Source: Zonotrichia leucophrys gambelii
Lineage: Eukaryota; Chordata; Aves; Passeriformes; Passerellidae
Direction: 5' to 3'
Length of the DNA stretch: 64,000 nt
NCBI RefSeq assembly: GCF_028769735.1
Contig: NC_088178.1
Coordinates: 19,170,357-19,234,356 of the forward strand
In this document: piece by piece, positions 40,301 to 53,881 of the stretch
How positions within the stretch are numbered: position 1 is the first letter of the stretch
Layout: every line of letters starts with the position of its first letter
Translations under genes and position numbers: made by a program
Notes under the pieces: model-generated
What the model was told of the DNA's origin: nothing
The model's input: only the letters and a program-made list of their open reading frames with translations
Database searches by the model: none

Positions 40301-41765
40301 GCTACAACAATGAGCTCTGTAAACTTTTTTCTGTCTAGACCAAGAGATATGTTCTACAAAGAACAGCTAAGCTCTCTGGGAGCAGATTTAATAACTGTTG
40401 GCCAAAAAATTTTTGCAACCAGTGATCTCCTCTCCAAGAACTACACCATTATCTATAGTGGATTACAGTCCACATAAATTGGAGATTTGGAAATCTGTGT
40501 CCAGAACTGAAGTTCTCTGTTAAACATTAGAGTACTTGAGGTCACCTATGTACCTACATGTTCTTCCTCTTACAACTGAATCAAACTAGTATCTCCCCAC
40601 CACCACCAGGTAATTTGTGTGCAGTTGTTTTCTCGGTAAACAATACATAATGTTTTAACATTTGTTAAAAGTTCCTGAAACAGTAAATGGCAGCATATGC
40701 ATCTATTTACATACTCCCTGTCCAATATTGTGTTGTTATACTCTTGGTAACTTCTGAATTTAAATTTGAGTTAAGTCAGGTTCTCATTTGTTAGATTACT
40801 GACAGATTGTTAAAATGAATTTTAAACACAGACTGTGTGTTCATGAAAATATCACATATTTACTTCTGTTAATTATAATGAACTTTACATATCATTATCT
40901 CAAAGAGGGAGTTTTTCAGAAAGGACAGAGCTGCATTTCCCTATTTCTTAGACGTATCGTAGGTGGGAGCCTCGCCCCTTTCCTTAAAAACAGAAATCAG
41001 GATCAGACTGTGAGAGCAGGTACACCAGGCAGAGACTGAGAACATAAGGCATACAGAGCACCAAACAAGAACAACCTGGGTACTGTAGCAAATTATTACA
41101 GATCATGTGAAAAAAAAAAAAATGAAGGGGAACACTTACACCAAAGGAACCTAACCAGTAAGAGGTGAAATGAAGAATAAGGCTCTCAATTTTATTAACT
41201 AAAGTATGTTAAAAGCAGTATGAAATAACTGTTGGAGCATGAAAATGAATCTTCTTTGGGAATTTAGATTTTTATTTCTTGCTCATAAAGTGTCTAACAG
41301 TAGATTATAATTATATATATATAATGCCTGCATATTAATAATATTTAGTGATATTTCAGTGAATTTTTCTTTTCTTTTTTGGTCTGTTATTGATGAAGAA
41401 CAACACATTTATTAAGTAGATGTATAAAATATGAGCTGTGATTCTAAAATTATAACATCCCGTAAGACAAATGGTCCTGCTTCTCTCCCCGAGTAGAATC
41501 GTGATGCTGGCTAGAAGTGTCAGAGATTTACAGCTTTAAATAGCAGTGCTAAGGTGCAGGTAGGGATTTAAGAAAAATGTAAATCTTTTTATTTCCTTCT
41601 AGTCAGCGTTGACCTTGTCTGACCTTGCCTCAAGGATTCACTCCTCTGGGAATCAGGCTACTGTAATTCTATTTTATGCTGTTCTAGTTCTTACACTGCT
41701 CTTATCTGCATAGTATTCCAGTGTCTTCCCAGGTTCAGCATTATTAGCAGCAGGATGAATGCTAT

Positions 41766-41795
41766 TTTCTTTCTTTCTTTCTTCCTCCTTCTCTA
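41766..41795. repeat. (TTTC)n simple repeat
   Basis: Short TTTC tetranucleotide run passing into CTTCCTCCTTCTCT pyrimidine sequence in intron 6, near exon 6. Confidence 0.8.
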
Positions 41796-42743
41796 GGGAA
41801 ATAGCATGAATAAGTGCAATATTTTCTGTATATGCTGTTTCCTTTGTGCTGTAGTAATTTAATCTTTATATTCCATGCTGTCACTTCCATACCCATCATA
41901 AACATCTACTTTCTTCAAAAAGAAAAGAAGATATCTAAGGTGAACACTGCAATTTAAATTATCATCAGGACTCTCAAGAAACAGAGTTAAAAAGTAGATG
42001 AAACCCCCTTAAGAACAAAATCTTCTGTTTTACAGGTCCCATTACAGAAATGCAATTCTATCCAGATGCCCCACATGCTTTATGCACAAAGGCACATATT
42101 TCCTGAAGAGCTAGAAACACATTCCATAAGAGCACTTGTAAAGGCTATAGGAGCATCACTATAAAATACACACTTCCTCAACAATAAAAAAAAAACTTGC
42201 AAGAATCTTAGTTCTCTCATCCTTGAAAACCAAGTTAATCAAAATGCTTAACCCAGAGCACATACTCCCTGGAGAAGCTAATGTAATAATTTCCTGGAAT
42301 TTTCATCTTGAAATTCAGAAAGATGCTGAAGTACATAATTAAGGCTATTAATATTAATTGATGACTTTGCAATTAAGGATGCTTTAACCTGTCATGAGTC
42401 TGACCAGCACAGAAAATTAGTCACATTTGCTGTGAGGAGCACATACCAATGTGAACTACTTAAGTTATCAAAGGAAAAGAAACATCTGTGCTCCCATACC
42501 ACATGTGGTACCAAGTTCTGTGTGTTATTGCAACCAGACACAGTCTGTAACTTGGAACATGCCAATAATTCAACTGTTGCCAACTGCTCAATGAATTAGC
42601 TGTCTTCATTAATCACTTAAGTAGGCATGCTATTAACTTAAAACTGAATCAGACTTGTCTAGCCTGTCTTAAAGCAAAAACTACAAGAAGCCAAGTACAG
42701 CCCCAACAATTAAGGTTTTGGAGACGTACACTAAAGGACTTAC

Positions 42744-42935
42744 TGTGATAATCAGCCCTTTTTCCTGGAAATATTTAACCAGTGGGATTGCATTCTGCTT
42801 GAAATTCATTAGTCTTCTTTGAGTGGCTTTCAGGTTATCATCAGGTCTCCCTTGCTGCTCCGCACGCTTCAGTAACCTTTCTTTCAGCCTTTGACTGGAA
42901 CATGCCAGAAACACCACCAAATCTGGGGTACAGAT
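42744..42935 (-). CDS. AK5: AK5 exon 6: kinase domain 1, short lid and C-terminal helices, residues 234-297
   Basis: 192 bp (64 codons), phase 0 at both ends, acceptor TTTCCACAG, donor GTAAGT. It starts ICTPDLVVFLACSSQRLKER, then LLKRAEQQGRPDDN, RRLMNF and PLVKYFQEKGLIIT. The strand DLVVFLAC carries the nucleotide-binding core. QQGRPDDN (GRPDD at residues 262-266) with the following RR pair is the short lid typical of cytosolic, short-type adenylate kinases; there is no zinc-type lid insertion. The match to human is nearly complete. Confidence 0.98.
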
Positions 42936-43824
42936 CTGTGGAAAGAATAATTCAAGAAGTTTGATTAAGTTGATTATTCAGCACTACAGGACTCAGAAAT
43001 ACCATTATTATGTGAGGGTCAGACATGTTACATTTGCGTAAGTTGGAACTTGATGTAGTCATTAATTTTCTGTTGGTTTTTTTACAGAAAGTTTGCAGGT
43101 TTAAGGAGGGGCTTGTTGATCTTATGTGGAGGTTAGTCAACTTGTTTCACCTGATATGTAAGGAAAAAGTTTAATGAAAAAATTTTACTTCACAGCAAAA
43201 ACCTTCTCTAGGCTATGTTCATCATTTGCATTACCAGATGTCTCCCCTACTTAAATTTTTTTTGAAAGAGCAAAATATAGATGTCTCATACTCTGCAGGA
43301 AAATGGATGCATGGTTTCCATCTGGAAACTCTTTAAGTAAGGTGGTATTTAAAATCCAGCAGCCACTGTGTGATGGTAAGGACCAGGTGAAAACAGGCCT
43401 GTTCCAAAAGCCACAGTTTCTTATAAAACTTTATCTATTTCTCTAAATCTCTCTAAAACTTCAGTGCACTTTTCAAGAGGTTGGGTAGGACAGCCAGAAG
43501 GGTTTTAATTTCCCCTATCCTTTTCAGTCTGTGTGGTGAGCACTGGTATGTGTCACATCCATCCCTGCACTGTGGTTCAGTAGCTAAAGCCTTGTAGTAA
43601 TGAAATAAAGAAAAAATTTTGAACTCTAGCTCTTTCCTAGTCAAATCTTATTTATAAGATGCTATCAAACATTTAAAGAAGAGATATCTCTGGTACTTGA
43701 TGTGGGGTAAGCAGTGACGGACCCACTTTCTTAGGAATACGGCTAAATGTTCACAGGCAATCTTTGGAAGTCACCGCTACTTAGTACCTATGGTGAAAAA
43801 CCAGAAACCTCTACTGATCCTCAG

Positions 43825-43978
43825 AAATCTCCACACATCTGTTAAATACTTCCAAGGATGGTGGCTCAATCATTTCCCTGCTCCAATGCTTGACAATCCT
43901 TTCCCTAAAGCAATTTTTCCTAATATTCAATCTAGGCCTCCCCTGGTGCAACCTGAGACTGTTTCCTCTCACGCGAAA
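43825..43978 (-). mobile_element. CR1 LINE fragment, reverse orientation
   Basis: Matches the reverse complement of a CR1 3' region: blocks such as TTAAATACTTCCAAGGATGG, CCAATGCTTGACAATCC, TTTTTCCTAATATTCAATCT and CCTCCCCTGGTGCAACCTGA appear in the expected order. It lacks the 3' terminal repeat and the more 5' part. Orientation is the same as AK5. Confidence 0.8.
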
Positions 43979-46900
43979 GTCACTCAGACATCTGAATTTG
44001 CAGGATTTTTACAATGTGGCTATAAATGTATATAAACTTTATTCATAATATCTGATTTTGTTCTTTCCTCCATCTGGTTGCTGCAAAGACATCTACCTCT
44101 CCCTAAAGTTTTCACTGGCTTAGTGCTGTCTTTTAAAACATATTATGTTTAACTTACAGAATTCTCTGTAAGCAGCATTTAAGATGAAAACAGTTCAAGT
44201 TATCTGATTACAGATTAGAAAGGACTTATTTTTTCTCACATACAAGCACAAAGTAATTTCTGCTGTTTTTACTTACCCGAACAAAAAGTTTCATACTTTA
44301 ATTTTAACTAAAAAAACAGTGACTTCCTATTCTAGAAACGACATAATCTAGTTACAATGCAAACAATTTTGGATGCTCAAGACTGTTAAACAGACATTTT
44401 TCTTATTATGTTTTCTATCTGCAGAATAATTTTGTCTTTGTTCAGCTTGATGCAATGCAAATTTGAAAGTCAAATTTGAGCTGTACACCAGTATCGCAAA
44501 AACATCTACATGTATTCTAACTACTACGATGTAAGTAGTAACTGATTCATATCTTTATGTTAATTATATAGTTGTTATCTTGTTATTGAGGGCCAGAACA
44601 AACCAATTAATATTCTGAATGCTCTCTCTGTCTAGGTCTCTCTACCCAAGGATGTTAAATTGCATCAAGACAAACCGTATTTCTAGTCTGAATAGTCAAA
44701 AGTTCCTATGTGGACAATCTGGAAAATTAGTAACTAAGTTTAAAAAACAAAATCCCTTCTAAACTGTGTTTCTGTCATTTGAGAGAATACAACATGAAGT
44801 ATGGTCTGGCCTTTTTTACTGTCAGGCTGAGTGCAAAAAGGTTCTTAGGAAGTCAAAAGAAACCAATACAACTTCTCCAGCCTGAGGTGGTGGTCATTAG
44901 CCTTTACAAATGAGGCTGCTGACAGAGGAGCATATGGATATGAGGAAGCAGAAAGTGGTGAGAAAGCAGAGCCATATTCAAACAGTAAAGGACAGTCTGA
45001 AAATCAGCACTAGCAAGAAAGACGGTGGCCTCTTTATCATTACAGAAAATTAAATAGGGTTTAAATGAAAATCAAATTATTTTTTACACACATTGTAGAT
45101 GATTGGAGACATGAGCACACAAACTACAAAGATAATAGTTCTGGTAATTATTTATGAGTATCTATTGGATTTTGAAACAATTAACCTTATAACCTGTTTT
45201 TTTAGAATAATTTCCAGTGGGAAAGAAGCTCTTTCCTACTTCTATCACATGTACCTCAACGTCAACAAAACCAGAGTAACTTTCCCTTCCTTTTTCAGAC
45301 TATCATTAACAGAGTTAGTCTGTTCATGGAATGAATTAATTATGAAAGTTAATTTTACTACCACAGAATAGCTTTAAGGCACATAATTATTCACATAAAA
45401 CACTATGAAAGTAAGTTTCTGTGTAAGACTTTCATGCAATATGGACATTATTAAAAGTAGCTTGGTTAAATTAAGGTTGCTTCACTAGTAATAGAAAAAT
45501 AATGAGGAATTTAGAAATTCAAAAAGCATACAGTACTAAAAACCCCCAAATTATGACACAGATAGGTTCTGAAAGAAAACGCTACAGATTTCAAAGCCTG
45601 TTAGTCATGGAACACTGTCTGATGAAAGGGAATGGCTGATGTACCTTGCAGCAGACTGAGCACAGAGACATCTCAAGTCCCTGTGTGGATATCCAGCTGA
45701 TTGAAGCTTCCTAACATACATTACACAGGGATTCAGAAATTACAACTGGCAATCAGGGATCTAGTAAAGTGGAGGACAAAAGGAGTTTATACAAGTGAAT
45801 AGTTTTATTCAGTACTTCCATTTCTGTGTATCCTAATAATAGTAGCAGGAAGATGGCAAGAAATCTTCAGATGTTCCAAGCCTTGGCTGGCCTCACTTTC
45901 AATGCTCAGCACTTCAGGACAGCCCCCACTCAGGCTGTGAAGTGACACCAGACCTCCCCAAATGCAGGGCTGGAGCTTTCGTGCACCACAAGACTTCACA
46001 TACAGCATCAAATCTTACAGACAGTACCTAAGATAAAGGGATCACTCATGAAATTATCAGCCCTGAAGGAAGAGTGTCTCCTTCTGTCCCACACAAAAAT
46101 GAGAGTGCAGCTTACCACAATCAATGTCAGTTCTCTAAAGAAACTTCCCACAGGAAGGGAAGGACCCGAGTGCCACCATGGCTCCATCAGGTGCACAAGC
46201 TCTTGTCTGTTTTTAGTTCCCACAAACTGCATTGCCTGCAGAAGTCACTTACTGTTTAAGAAAACAGGAAAACACACCCTGGGCACAGTGGGCTTAATTT
46301 CTTCCTTTTTTTTTCTAATTGTACAATGAGGATAATAACAAGGCATGATTTGGATGATTCATTAATTAGCTTTAATTACCTCCTTTTGCTTTGAAAACTG
46401 AAAGTTCTCTACAGAATTTGAGTACTGTTGTTCTCTATTTTTTTACAACAGCAATAATACAAAAGACACTATCACAGGTAATAATACTACCTTTTTTCTG
46501 ACACTGTGAGTTTTTAAATCTGAAATACACTTCACTCACAGAAATAAAATGTCAATGAAAACAATGTTTTGAAATTCACAGATCAAGAAACCTAGTTTTA
46601 AATGAAGTATTATCAAAAAAATGTTTTGAAGTGTAAAAAAGTAATTCAAGCCTACATGAGGTAGGAAGCCAAAACAGAATCTGATTACAAGATGTCTCTA
46701 TGAATTCAACTTTTACCTGCAGAATATGCATCTTTATCATCAGGAAGTACTTGAAAACCATGTAAGAAACACAAGGTGCACAAAAAGGTAACATTTGTCC
46801 TGTATGCACAGGCATATAGACCTAGTAGCACTTATTATTATTTCTCCTACATGCATTTACAACCTTCAGGATACACCCTTGAAATGCTATTGATATTTCA

Positions 46901-48233
46901 CTCCTGTTTTCATGAAACACTTTGCTTCCTCTTACCTCAACTGTACCTGCCTGCAAGACATGCTTATAAATACTTCTAGCTGCAATGTAACAGAGTAGAG
47001 TGAATATATGGATACCTGGGATTACTTCTCTAGAAACATCTATTCTTCTATGTAAATATGAGTATAAATTGCTTTTTTTCTAACAAAAGAGAAGGGGTTT
47101 TATGACTCACTTGAAAATAAATCCATTTTTCAAACTCACAACTGTTTTTGAGTGTTACGGCTAGGGAATAAGTTTTGTTCTGAGACTCAGCTTGCAGAAA
47201 AGTTGTACAGAACCAACACAGACAGGAGAGCTGGGTTCCTTCATGCTGATTTCCCCCAGTACACACATCCTGTGTTCAAGGCAGAGGGTTTTATTCATGT
47301 CCAGCAATGCATGTGAGGTAGCACTGTGGGGCTCAGGGAAGGGAATTTGACTACTTACTAACTGGAACTCAGCTGAAGGGAGAATCTTTGCCTATGGGAA
47401 CAGACAGGTTTCTGGTTATTCATTTTAAATGAGATGAAGAGCATATGGCATCAACTCAGAATAAAACTGGTGGGTACATCCTCTCATTTTTTAGAATCAT
47501 ATTTACTAGTAAGTAAATCCTACTCTCTTTGAGTCTGAATCTCCTTCCTAAACTGGAACCAGGAGTAAATTGAGAGTAATTCTATGCAAGTTGATGGTGT
47601 TATCGACATTAAGCAGCATAAGTGGAAAGATGCTCTCTTTTCTCTGGGGATATTTTCTACATCTCTTCTTGTTAGTGAGAATAGTGTGGTTGTTTGCTAG
47701 AAATTAGATGATTACACTCTCTCTCATTATTCCTTGTTAGGCAAAAGATGAAAATGCTCTGGTTCTTAATTCCTGGTATGTTCTACTAGATACTCCTGAG
47801 AAAACTGACAGCTCATGAACAATTGCCATTAATTTAACAGTGCATCTTATTCTTGTTGGTAAAGGTTACTAGCAAGCTGGTTTATGTCCTTTGTATGTGT
47901 GCTCTCCCTTGTAATTACTTATTTGCTTTTTATAGTTCCATCTTTGCTGGGTTATTAGACCGTTTGCACAGTTTTTTCTTGGTTTAGAAATGCAAAATCA
48001 TGAATCATGTTGTTAAATAATGAATCCTGCTGATAGAATCTGTTTCTGGTAGCTTCTTTTGAACCATATTCATACTGCCCAGAAAATAAATTTCCAGCAC
48101 ATTGCCTAGGGTATGTAATTAGGCAGACTGGTGTCTTTGGGAACAAGTGATTCAGCTTTCCACCTGTGTCAGGCAGCTAACTAATAAAAATCCCTATCTG
48201 TTAACACAAATGCTAGTGATACTAAGAAAGGAC

Positions 48234-48257
48234 TCTGAAGCAGACCTCTGCTTCAGA
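48234..48257. repeat. Perfect palindrome, 11-bp arms
   Basis: TCTGAAGCAGA, two bases CC, then TCTGCTTCAGA. The arms are exact reverse complements. It could form a small hairpin in DNA or in the AK5 pre-mRNA; no function is implied. It sits in a GC-balanced block of intron 5. Confidence 0.8.
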
Positions 48258-51200
48258 ACTGCTCAGCAGGCACCTCAATCCACTCTGAGCTCAGAGCATG
48301 GGTCCTGTCCTGAGGACCAGCAATGGATGAGCTCTCCTTTGTCCACTCTGACTAGCAGAGAAGAGCCCTTGCCCAGAAAACCTGGAAACCTGAGGCCGAG
48401 GGTTGCTTACCCAGCAGAAAACTGACCTACAGCTTGTCTTTCTCTGGAGAGTGCTCCAGCTTCCAGAGGAGGAGAATGGTAAGACCATTCCACAGTCCTC
48501 CTGATCAGGCTTGGCTTACAGAGAGCAATGTAAAATTCACAGGGAAAAGACAGTGAACAAAGGGACCCCAGCAAAGCAGACTGCTCATGTGGCAGTCCTC
48601 AAACTGCTCACACAGGTTCTGGGTACATATTCAGTAGGGGATTGTACCTGGATCAGGGAAGTAGAGATCAGGGAAAAGGGAGATAGAAATTTAGGGGGAG
48701 AAGGAATAAATAAGGCACATTTGCCATGATACAGAAAAAATATCTTTACCAGAACAAAAACCTATTGCAAAAACCAGGTCCTTTCCCCTTAAGAAGCTTC
48801 TCAACAAGGTTGCATCCACCTCCCTGGTTGCTCTGGAGGTCACACTCTTGGCCAGGAACAGCAGGTTTTCTGTGAGAAGCTCTTTGCAGAGCAGGAGCTT
48901 GGCAGTCAGACCCTCAGGCAGCTGCACACACACCTTTGTCACACCTGGAGGGCACTGCAGGCATTGCTTCTGCCTGGAGCTCTAAGTGTCAGCCTTGGAG
49001 GAACAGGACTGCTCTCCTCAGCCTCTGAGAGTCCCCAGGCATTTCTCACCGTCCTATATTGTGCCACCCGCACAGTTAGTTCTACTCTATCCCAATTATT
49101 CTTGTAATAATTTTCCTAAGGAATATACCTAAGAGTTAAAAATTAACTCAGATTACAGCCAAGATGAGTAGTTATTCATTGGATGTATATGCATTTATAA
49201 GAGCATTTTAAACAAAGAATCTGATAAAATTTATTACCTCTGTTTATTATTTAAATTAAGATTTTACTCAAATACAGTCTTGACCTAGGCCATAGAAGAC
49301 AAAAATTTTCCTAAAATTTCTACAAAAATAGTTTTCCTCTTTTTTAAAGCAGTTGAATTGCATTCATTAATGAACATCCATTGGTTCTAATACCTGTTCT
49401 ACATTTATTTCACTATTAACAAAAATTACAGGGAGCATATTTTAAGCAAACTATATCTGTACTTACTCTATTGATACTAACAAAGAGGGAAGTTACATAT
49501 GAATGACTGGAAGTAGTGGAAAAAAACAAACCAAAGCAATAATTGAAATTAACTGTAAAATAAAATTAATTGTTTCTCCTGGGAAGGATAAAAACCATGT
49601 GAGAGATTACACAGAAAGTCAAATGGCAATTTCTTGACAAGCCATTGGAGTTCAATACACCAGTCAGAGGCATTTTATTGCAGCATTGCAGGACAGAAGA
49701 TATTTAACATGCTTCAGCATGCTGGGACTGCAGGTGGCTCGCTGAATTTCAAGATGACAGGTTAATGGTAAATAAACCATTTCCTCCTTGGCATTTTCAA
49801 GTGTGTCCTTGAAACCTGAACAACTTTCTGCTATTTCCACTCAGCAGAGATCATGGATACCTATGAAATTTGTGGTTTAGGACAGCTTTATGCCTAGGCT
49901 CAAACTGAAAGTCTAAATACATCAGTATTAAATCTGCACTGCTATGCAGGAGTTCAAACTGAGAAAAATACAGAAATTATCATATATTTAAAAGGAATAT
50001 ATAAAATGGAAGTCTTGCTTGGTTTTAAGACATTAAAATTCATGTTTTCATTTTTTCCCTACAACTGTGACTGCTTCGAACTTCACAGCTTTATTAAAAG
50101 TACCCCTATCAAAAGTATTGGCAGTATCAACTCTGCTCTTTGGAAATAAGAAATGAGAGGGTCAGGACTTGGCAACAATCCCAGACTTCCAATAAGAGGA
50201 ATTTACTTATTAAACTCAAAGAGAAAAATACAGGACTTCAACTTGGCTAAAAAGTTCAAAGAAAACTGCGATAAACTCAAAGAATACTGCAGTGCTCATG
50301 GCTGAATTCTTCCAGGCTGCAGGAAGGCTGCAATGAGTAGCTGAGCATTCAGAAATGGAGCTGGGGCAAGTGACCAGAATGGCCAATGTGCTGCTGGCTG
50401 GTGAGCACTGCTGAAACTCTGAAAACATCACTGATGCCATCTTAAAAACTTCTTTGCTGCTCAAAAAACATGGATGACAGGAACAGTGGTATTAACAAAA
50501 CTCAATTGGAAAGAAGGGGAGAAAAGCTTAAATTCAAATATAAAATTCCTCTGATGTGTAAAGTGCTTTCTAATGCACTTATTCCAGACTGGCATTACTG
50601 CATGGAAGCAGTTTGTTACTTCTGGTTTCTAGATCTGAACAGAAAGAGAAATACTGTGTGTGCTGCAAATGATACATTGCTTTATTTTAGGCACCTTAGT
50701 CACTGAGATGCAACGTGTTTTAATACAATTCTGCCTAGCAACATGTTGAGAACTTACTGTCCACATGAGAGTCTGGCAACATAATAAGGAAGAAATCATC
50801 ATCTTTTAGCTATACCTATGTATGGGAATGTTAGCATAAGTTGGTTTGCTTTGACTAGTTTACTAAAAATAACATTTTTTTCCCAGAGAAAAGTTCAGCT
50901 TCTGGATTAGTCAAAGGGACAAAAATGTGCTGGTAGTACCAAGAGCAATTGCAAGTGAAGTTTAACAAGCAGTTGTTATCATGATGCATTTCTATAACAG
51001 AATGTTATGCAGGACAGGTACTGTAACTGCAGCTCAGATATACATGTATCCATTTGATTTTTCCACAAAATGAAGAGATTATGAAAGCCCAATGTCAAGT
51101 TTTAGTAACAGCTCTATGAGCCATAAGACTGAAGGACGTAATTTAGCATAAATTATTTGTTACATTAAAGATGACTGCAAACACAGCAGAGTTAGATTTT

Positions 51201-53648
51201 ACATGTGCTTTCAAGAGAAACCAGGCACCTCAGTTGTCCTTTTCCTTTTCTGCTACCCCCCACAATTCAGTTTTGGTATTACTACCTATATTCTTGGAGT
51301 TTGTATTTGTGTAAACAATGGTAAAGAATTCATATGTGTGACATAAATTTTTCTGCTGTTTTCAGGTACATAAGCATTTGAGACATAATGGTCTCAAAGG
51401 GACCATCTGTAGGAATAAGTATTTGCTGATGACAAAGCTAGTGATAGAAATAAGAATTAATTCTTTTTCAAAACTTCTTATCAACAGATCTCAGTGTTCT
51501 ACAGGCAATGTCTTTGTAAGAACGTGGCACAGGTGCAATTTGCATTTTGTGGGATTTTACCATTTTCTTCAAAGGATGTTCCATTGCTTAGTAGATCTAA
51601 TTAAAGTTGTCTTACTAGTTAATCAAAACTTTCTTTGCTGAAATTTCAACTAATTATTTCTCACTTTGTCACTTTTGGCTAATGAGAACAATTCTTCTAC
51701 ACAGTGCTAGAAAGAAAGCTGTAACATTTCTCAGCTGCAGAAAACCCCCTACTATCTCTAATTGCAGACCTAGACAAATTATCACAACAGTTAATTACTG
51801 AATTCTCCAAAACTCAATTGCACTTCCTATTGAGGAACCTCTGAGTGCCTGGAAAATGTTTGTATGCTTCATGTAAATTACCTGACGTGCCATGGGTGAC
51901 TGTGAGCCTGTGAAGGATGATCAGTACCATAACTGCTGACAGTCCCTTTTCCTTAACACAAAACCTTCCTACCAAGGTGTGTAGCATCAGGGCTTACTAA
52001 ACAGAGAATTTTAAAGAAACAAGTATATTTTACTTCTTTAAAATATAAATCCAAGATAAAGCACTGAATGTATCTCACTGGAGATGTTGATATAGGATTG
52101 AATGTTGAAATATATATAGCTTTTGAACATTTATTTCCATGGCCTCACATATGTTCATATTACAGGTCAACTGCAAAGAAAGATGGAAATGGGGGAGTCT
52201 GAACAGACAGCCTATGCTCCTGTAAAAGGCCTGGAATTCCTTCTTTCCTGTACTTCTTTAGAACAGCTAAGATTGAAAGGTGTCCCTATATGAAGTGCTC
52301 CTGGACTTTTTGATAGACTTAGTGGTTTATCTTTCAGGTAGAATCAGGCTTTGAGGAGTCTGATTTATAAATCCCAATTGACTGAGAATGAAGGAACTCT
52401 CTGTGACTATAATTAAGTGTTATTGTTGGTTTTCCTTTCCTTAATTTGAGTCTAGGATACTTAATTCCTTTCACTTCCTCCAGTTTCGTATTCCTCATTC
52501 TTTCATCAAAAACAACAGCAGCATAAAATTATGCACCAAGAAATGCTCTTAACACTATCACACTGGACAAAAAAAATGACACAAGGAAATTATCATTAAG
52601 TCTGTATTTCTGCTGTTTAACTTCTAAAATAGTCAATCTTCCCTTTTGTTAATTATAAGGAGATAGAGCTGGCAGTCACTGCTATTTCCTGTAATAACTA
52701 TTTTGTCTGTTTCCTTTAATTTCCTCAATTCAGTTTTCTAAATTTTGCCCAGAATAATACCTAATAAAGCACATTAATGAAATGCCTCATTAGCTGCTTT
52801 GTTTTGTTACTTCTGCCTTGGTAATGCCACTGAGAATTCTAAGTACAGAAACAGCAGTAGACCAGCAATTGTGAAAGACTTTGGAACATTCTGCATGTAG
52901 GCATTCTAAGAATTTAGCTCTGAAACTGCAACCTCTTCTTGTGACCATAACTGTTATGTTAGCAGCACTTGATCAGAAAATGACATCAGCTGTTTGTTTT
53001 TCCACTGAATTAAAGTATTTTTAGATTAGTTTAAAATATACACATGAAAACAACATGTCAATAGTACTCAGGAATACAGTTTTAGTTGACTAAACCTTGG
53101 AACTGTAGTTTAGAATAACCACAATGACCTTATTTTCTTAAAAAAAAGCACGCTTTCTGGTTTACAAAAGCTTGCAAAGCAAGGGTAGTTTTAGCCTTTT
53201 TTTAATTCATCTTTTCAATGCCCTGTAATAAACTTGACACTAAAAGCACTGTGAAAACATGCATTGCCTTAAGTGTGCTTCTCTAAATGGAGATTATGTT
53301 GAACAAATAGATATGGAAACATATTATTTTTCTACTTTCTAAATCATTAAGATACAGAAAATATTCACTGTTAGATTTCATGTGTTTTTCTTCTTCATCT
53401 TGAGAGGACTTTCATTACAAGACAAAAGGTTTGGATTCTTGGTTATATTATCACATTGTCTTTTTGCAAGATAGTTTGTCTTCAGACAACAGGACATAAC
53501 GTAACATTATTCTTTTGTCAACCTGTAATTATGTACTTGCAAAGATTTCAAGAGCAATGCTTTTTCTTGGAATCTGACCAATTATTTCAACAAACTTAAC
53601 TGTTGTAGAGATGTGTAAGTCATTTTAAGAATAAAAACAATCTCTTAC

Positions 53649-53762
53649 TTGGTCCTCAAAGGAGATTGCCTGGGCAACATCTCTGGGAAATCCATCAATC
53701 ACTATCCCCTCTTCATCAGGGATCTGCATTAATCTCTGCTTTATCTCAGTGATGGTTGTTTC
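53649..53762 (-). CDS. AK5: AK5 exon 5: kinase domain 1 core with DGFPR, residues 196-233
   Basis: 114 bp (38 codons), phase 0 at both ends, acceptor GTGAAAG, donor GTAAGA. It reads ETTITEIKQRLMQIPDEEG, then IVIDGFPRDVAQAISFEDQ. DGFPR (residues 218-222) is the adenylate kinase signature, with Asp for Mg-nucleotide binding and Arg for phosphate contact. Differences from human are conservative (KQK to KQR, ALSF to AISF). It is separated from exon 4 by only 119 bp. No methionine-initiated open frame of 60 codons or more covers it; it was found by translating the minus strand next to exon 4. Confidence 0.97.
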
Positions 53763-53881
53763 CTTTCACAGAGAAAATAAGTTAGTTATTTAATATTGTA
53801 AAGGAAGTTTTCTTGATGGTGCACAATACTACAAGATGTATTGACCCTTGAAAGTAAATATGAACATAGGAAACACTGTAC
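53763..53881 (-). other. AK5: AK5 intron 4 (119 bp)
   Basis: Very short intron between exons 4 and 5, donor GTACAG, acceptor GTGAAAG with pyrimidines TTTTCTCTG just upstream. Both flanking exons are constitutive parts of the kinase core, so efficient removal is expected. Retention would add an in-frame stop soon after the P-loop exon. Confidence 0.9.

Larger units (their letters stand above)
23242..42743 (-). other. AK5: AK5 intron 6 (19.5 kb)
   Basis: The longest complete intron here, donor GTAAGT, acceptor with a long T tract. AT-rich throughout, and I recognised no CR1 copy in it. Features: a 60-bp inverted repeat (36006-36065 and 37322-37381), the AAT microsatellite at 31686-31751, a 22-bp tandem duplication at 27105-27148, AT-only stretches at 26940-27005 and 41302-41330, and a TTTC run at 41766-41795. 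Slightly GC-richer blocks at 27430-27610 and 33840-34080 are unidentified. Confidence 0.75.
42936..53648 (-). other. AK5: AK5 intron 5
   Basis: A 10.7-kb intron, donor GTAAGA, acceptor TTTCCACAG. It contains a CR1 fragment at 43825-43978 and a perfect short palindrome at 48234-48257. Blocks of more balanced base composition at about 45850-46230 and 48230-49060 have no identified origin. No conserved coding exon was recognised. Confidence 0.7.
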
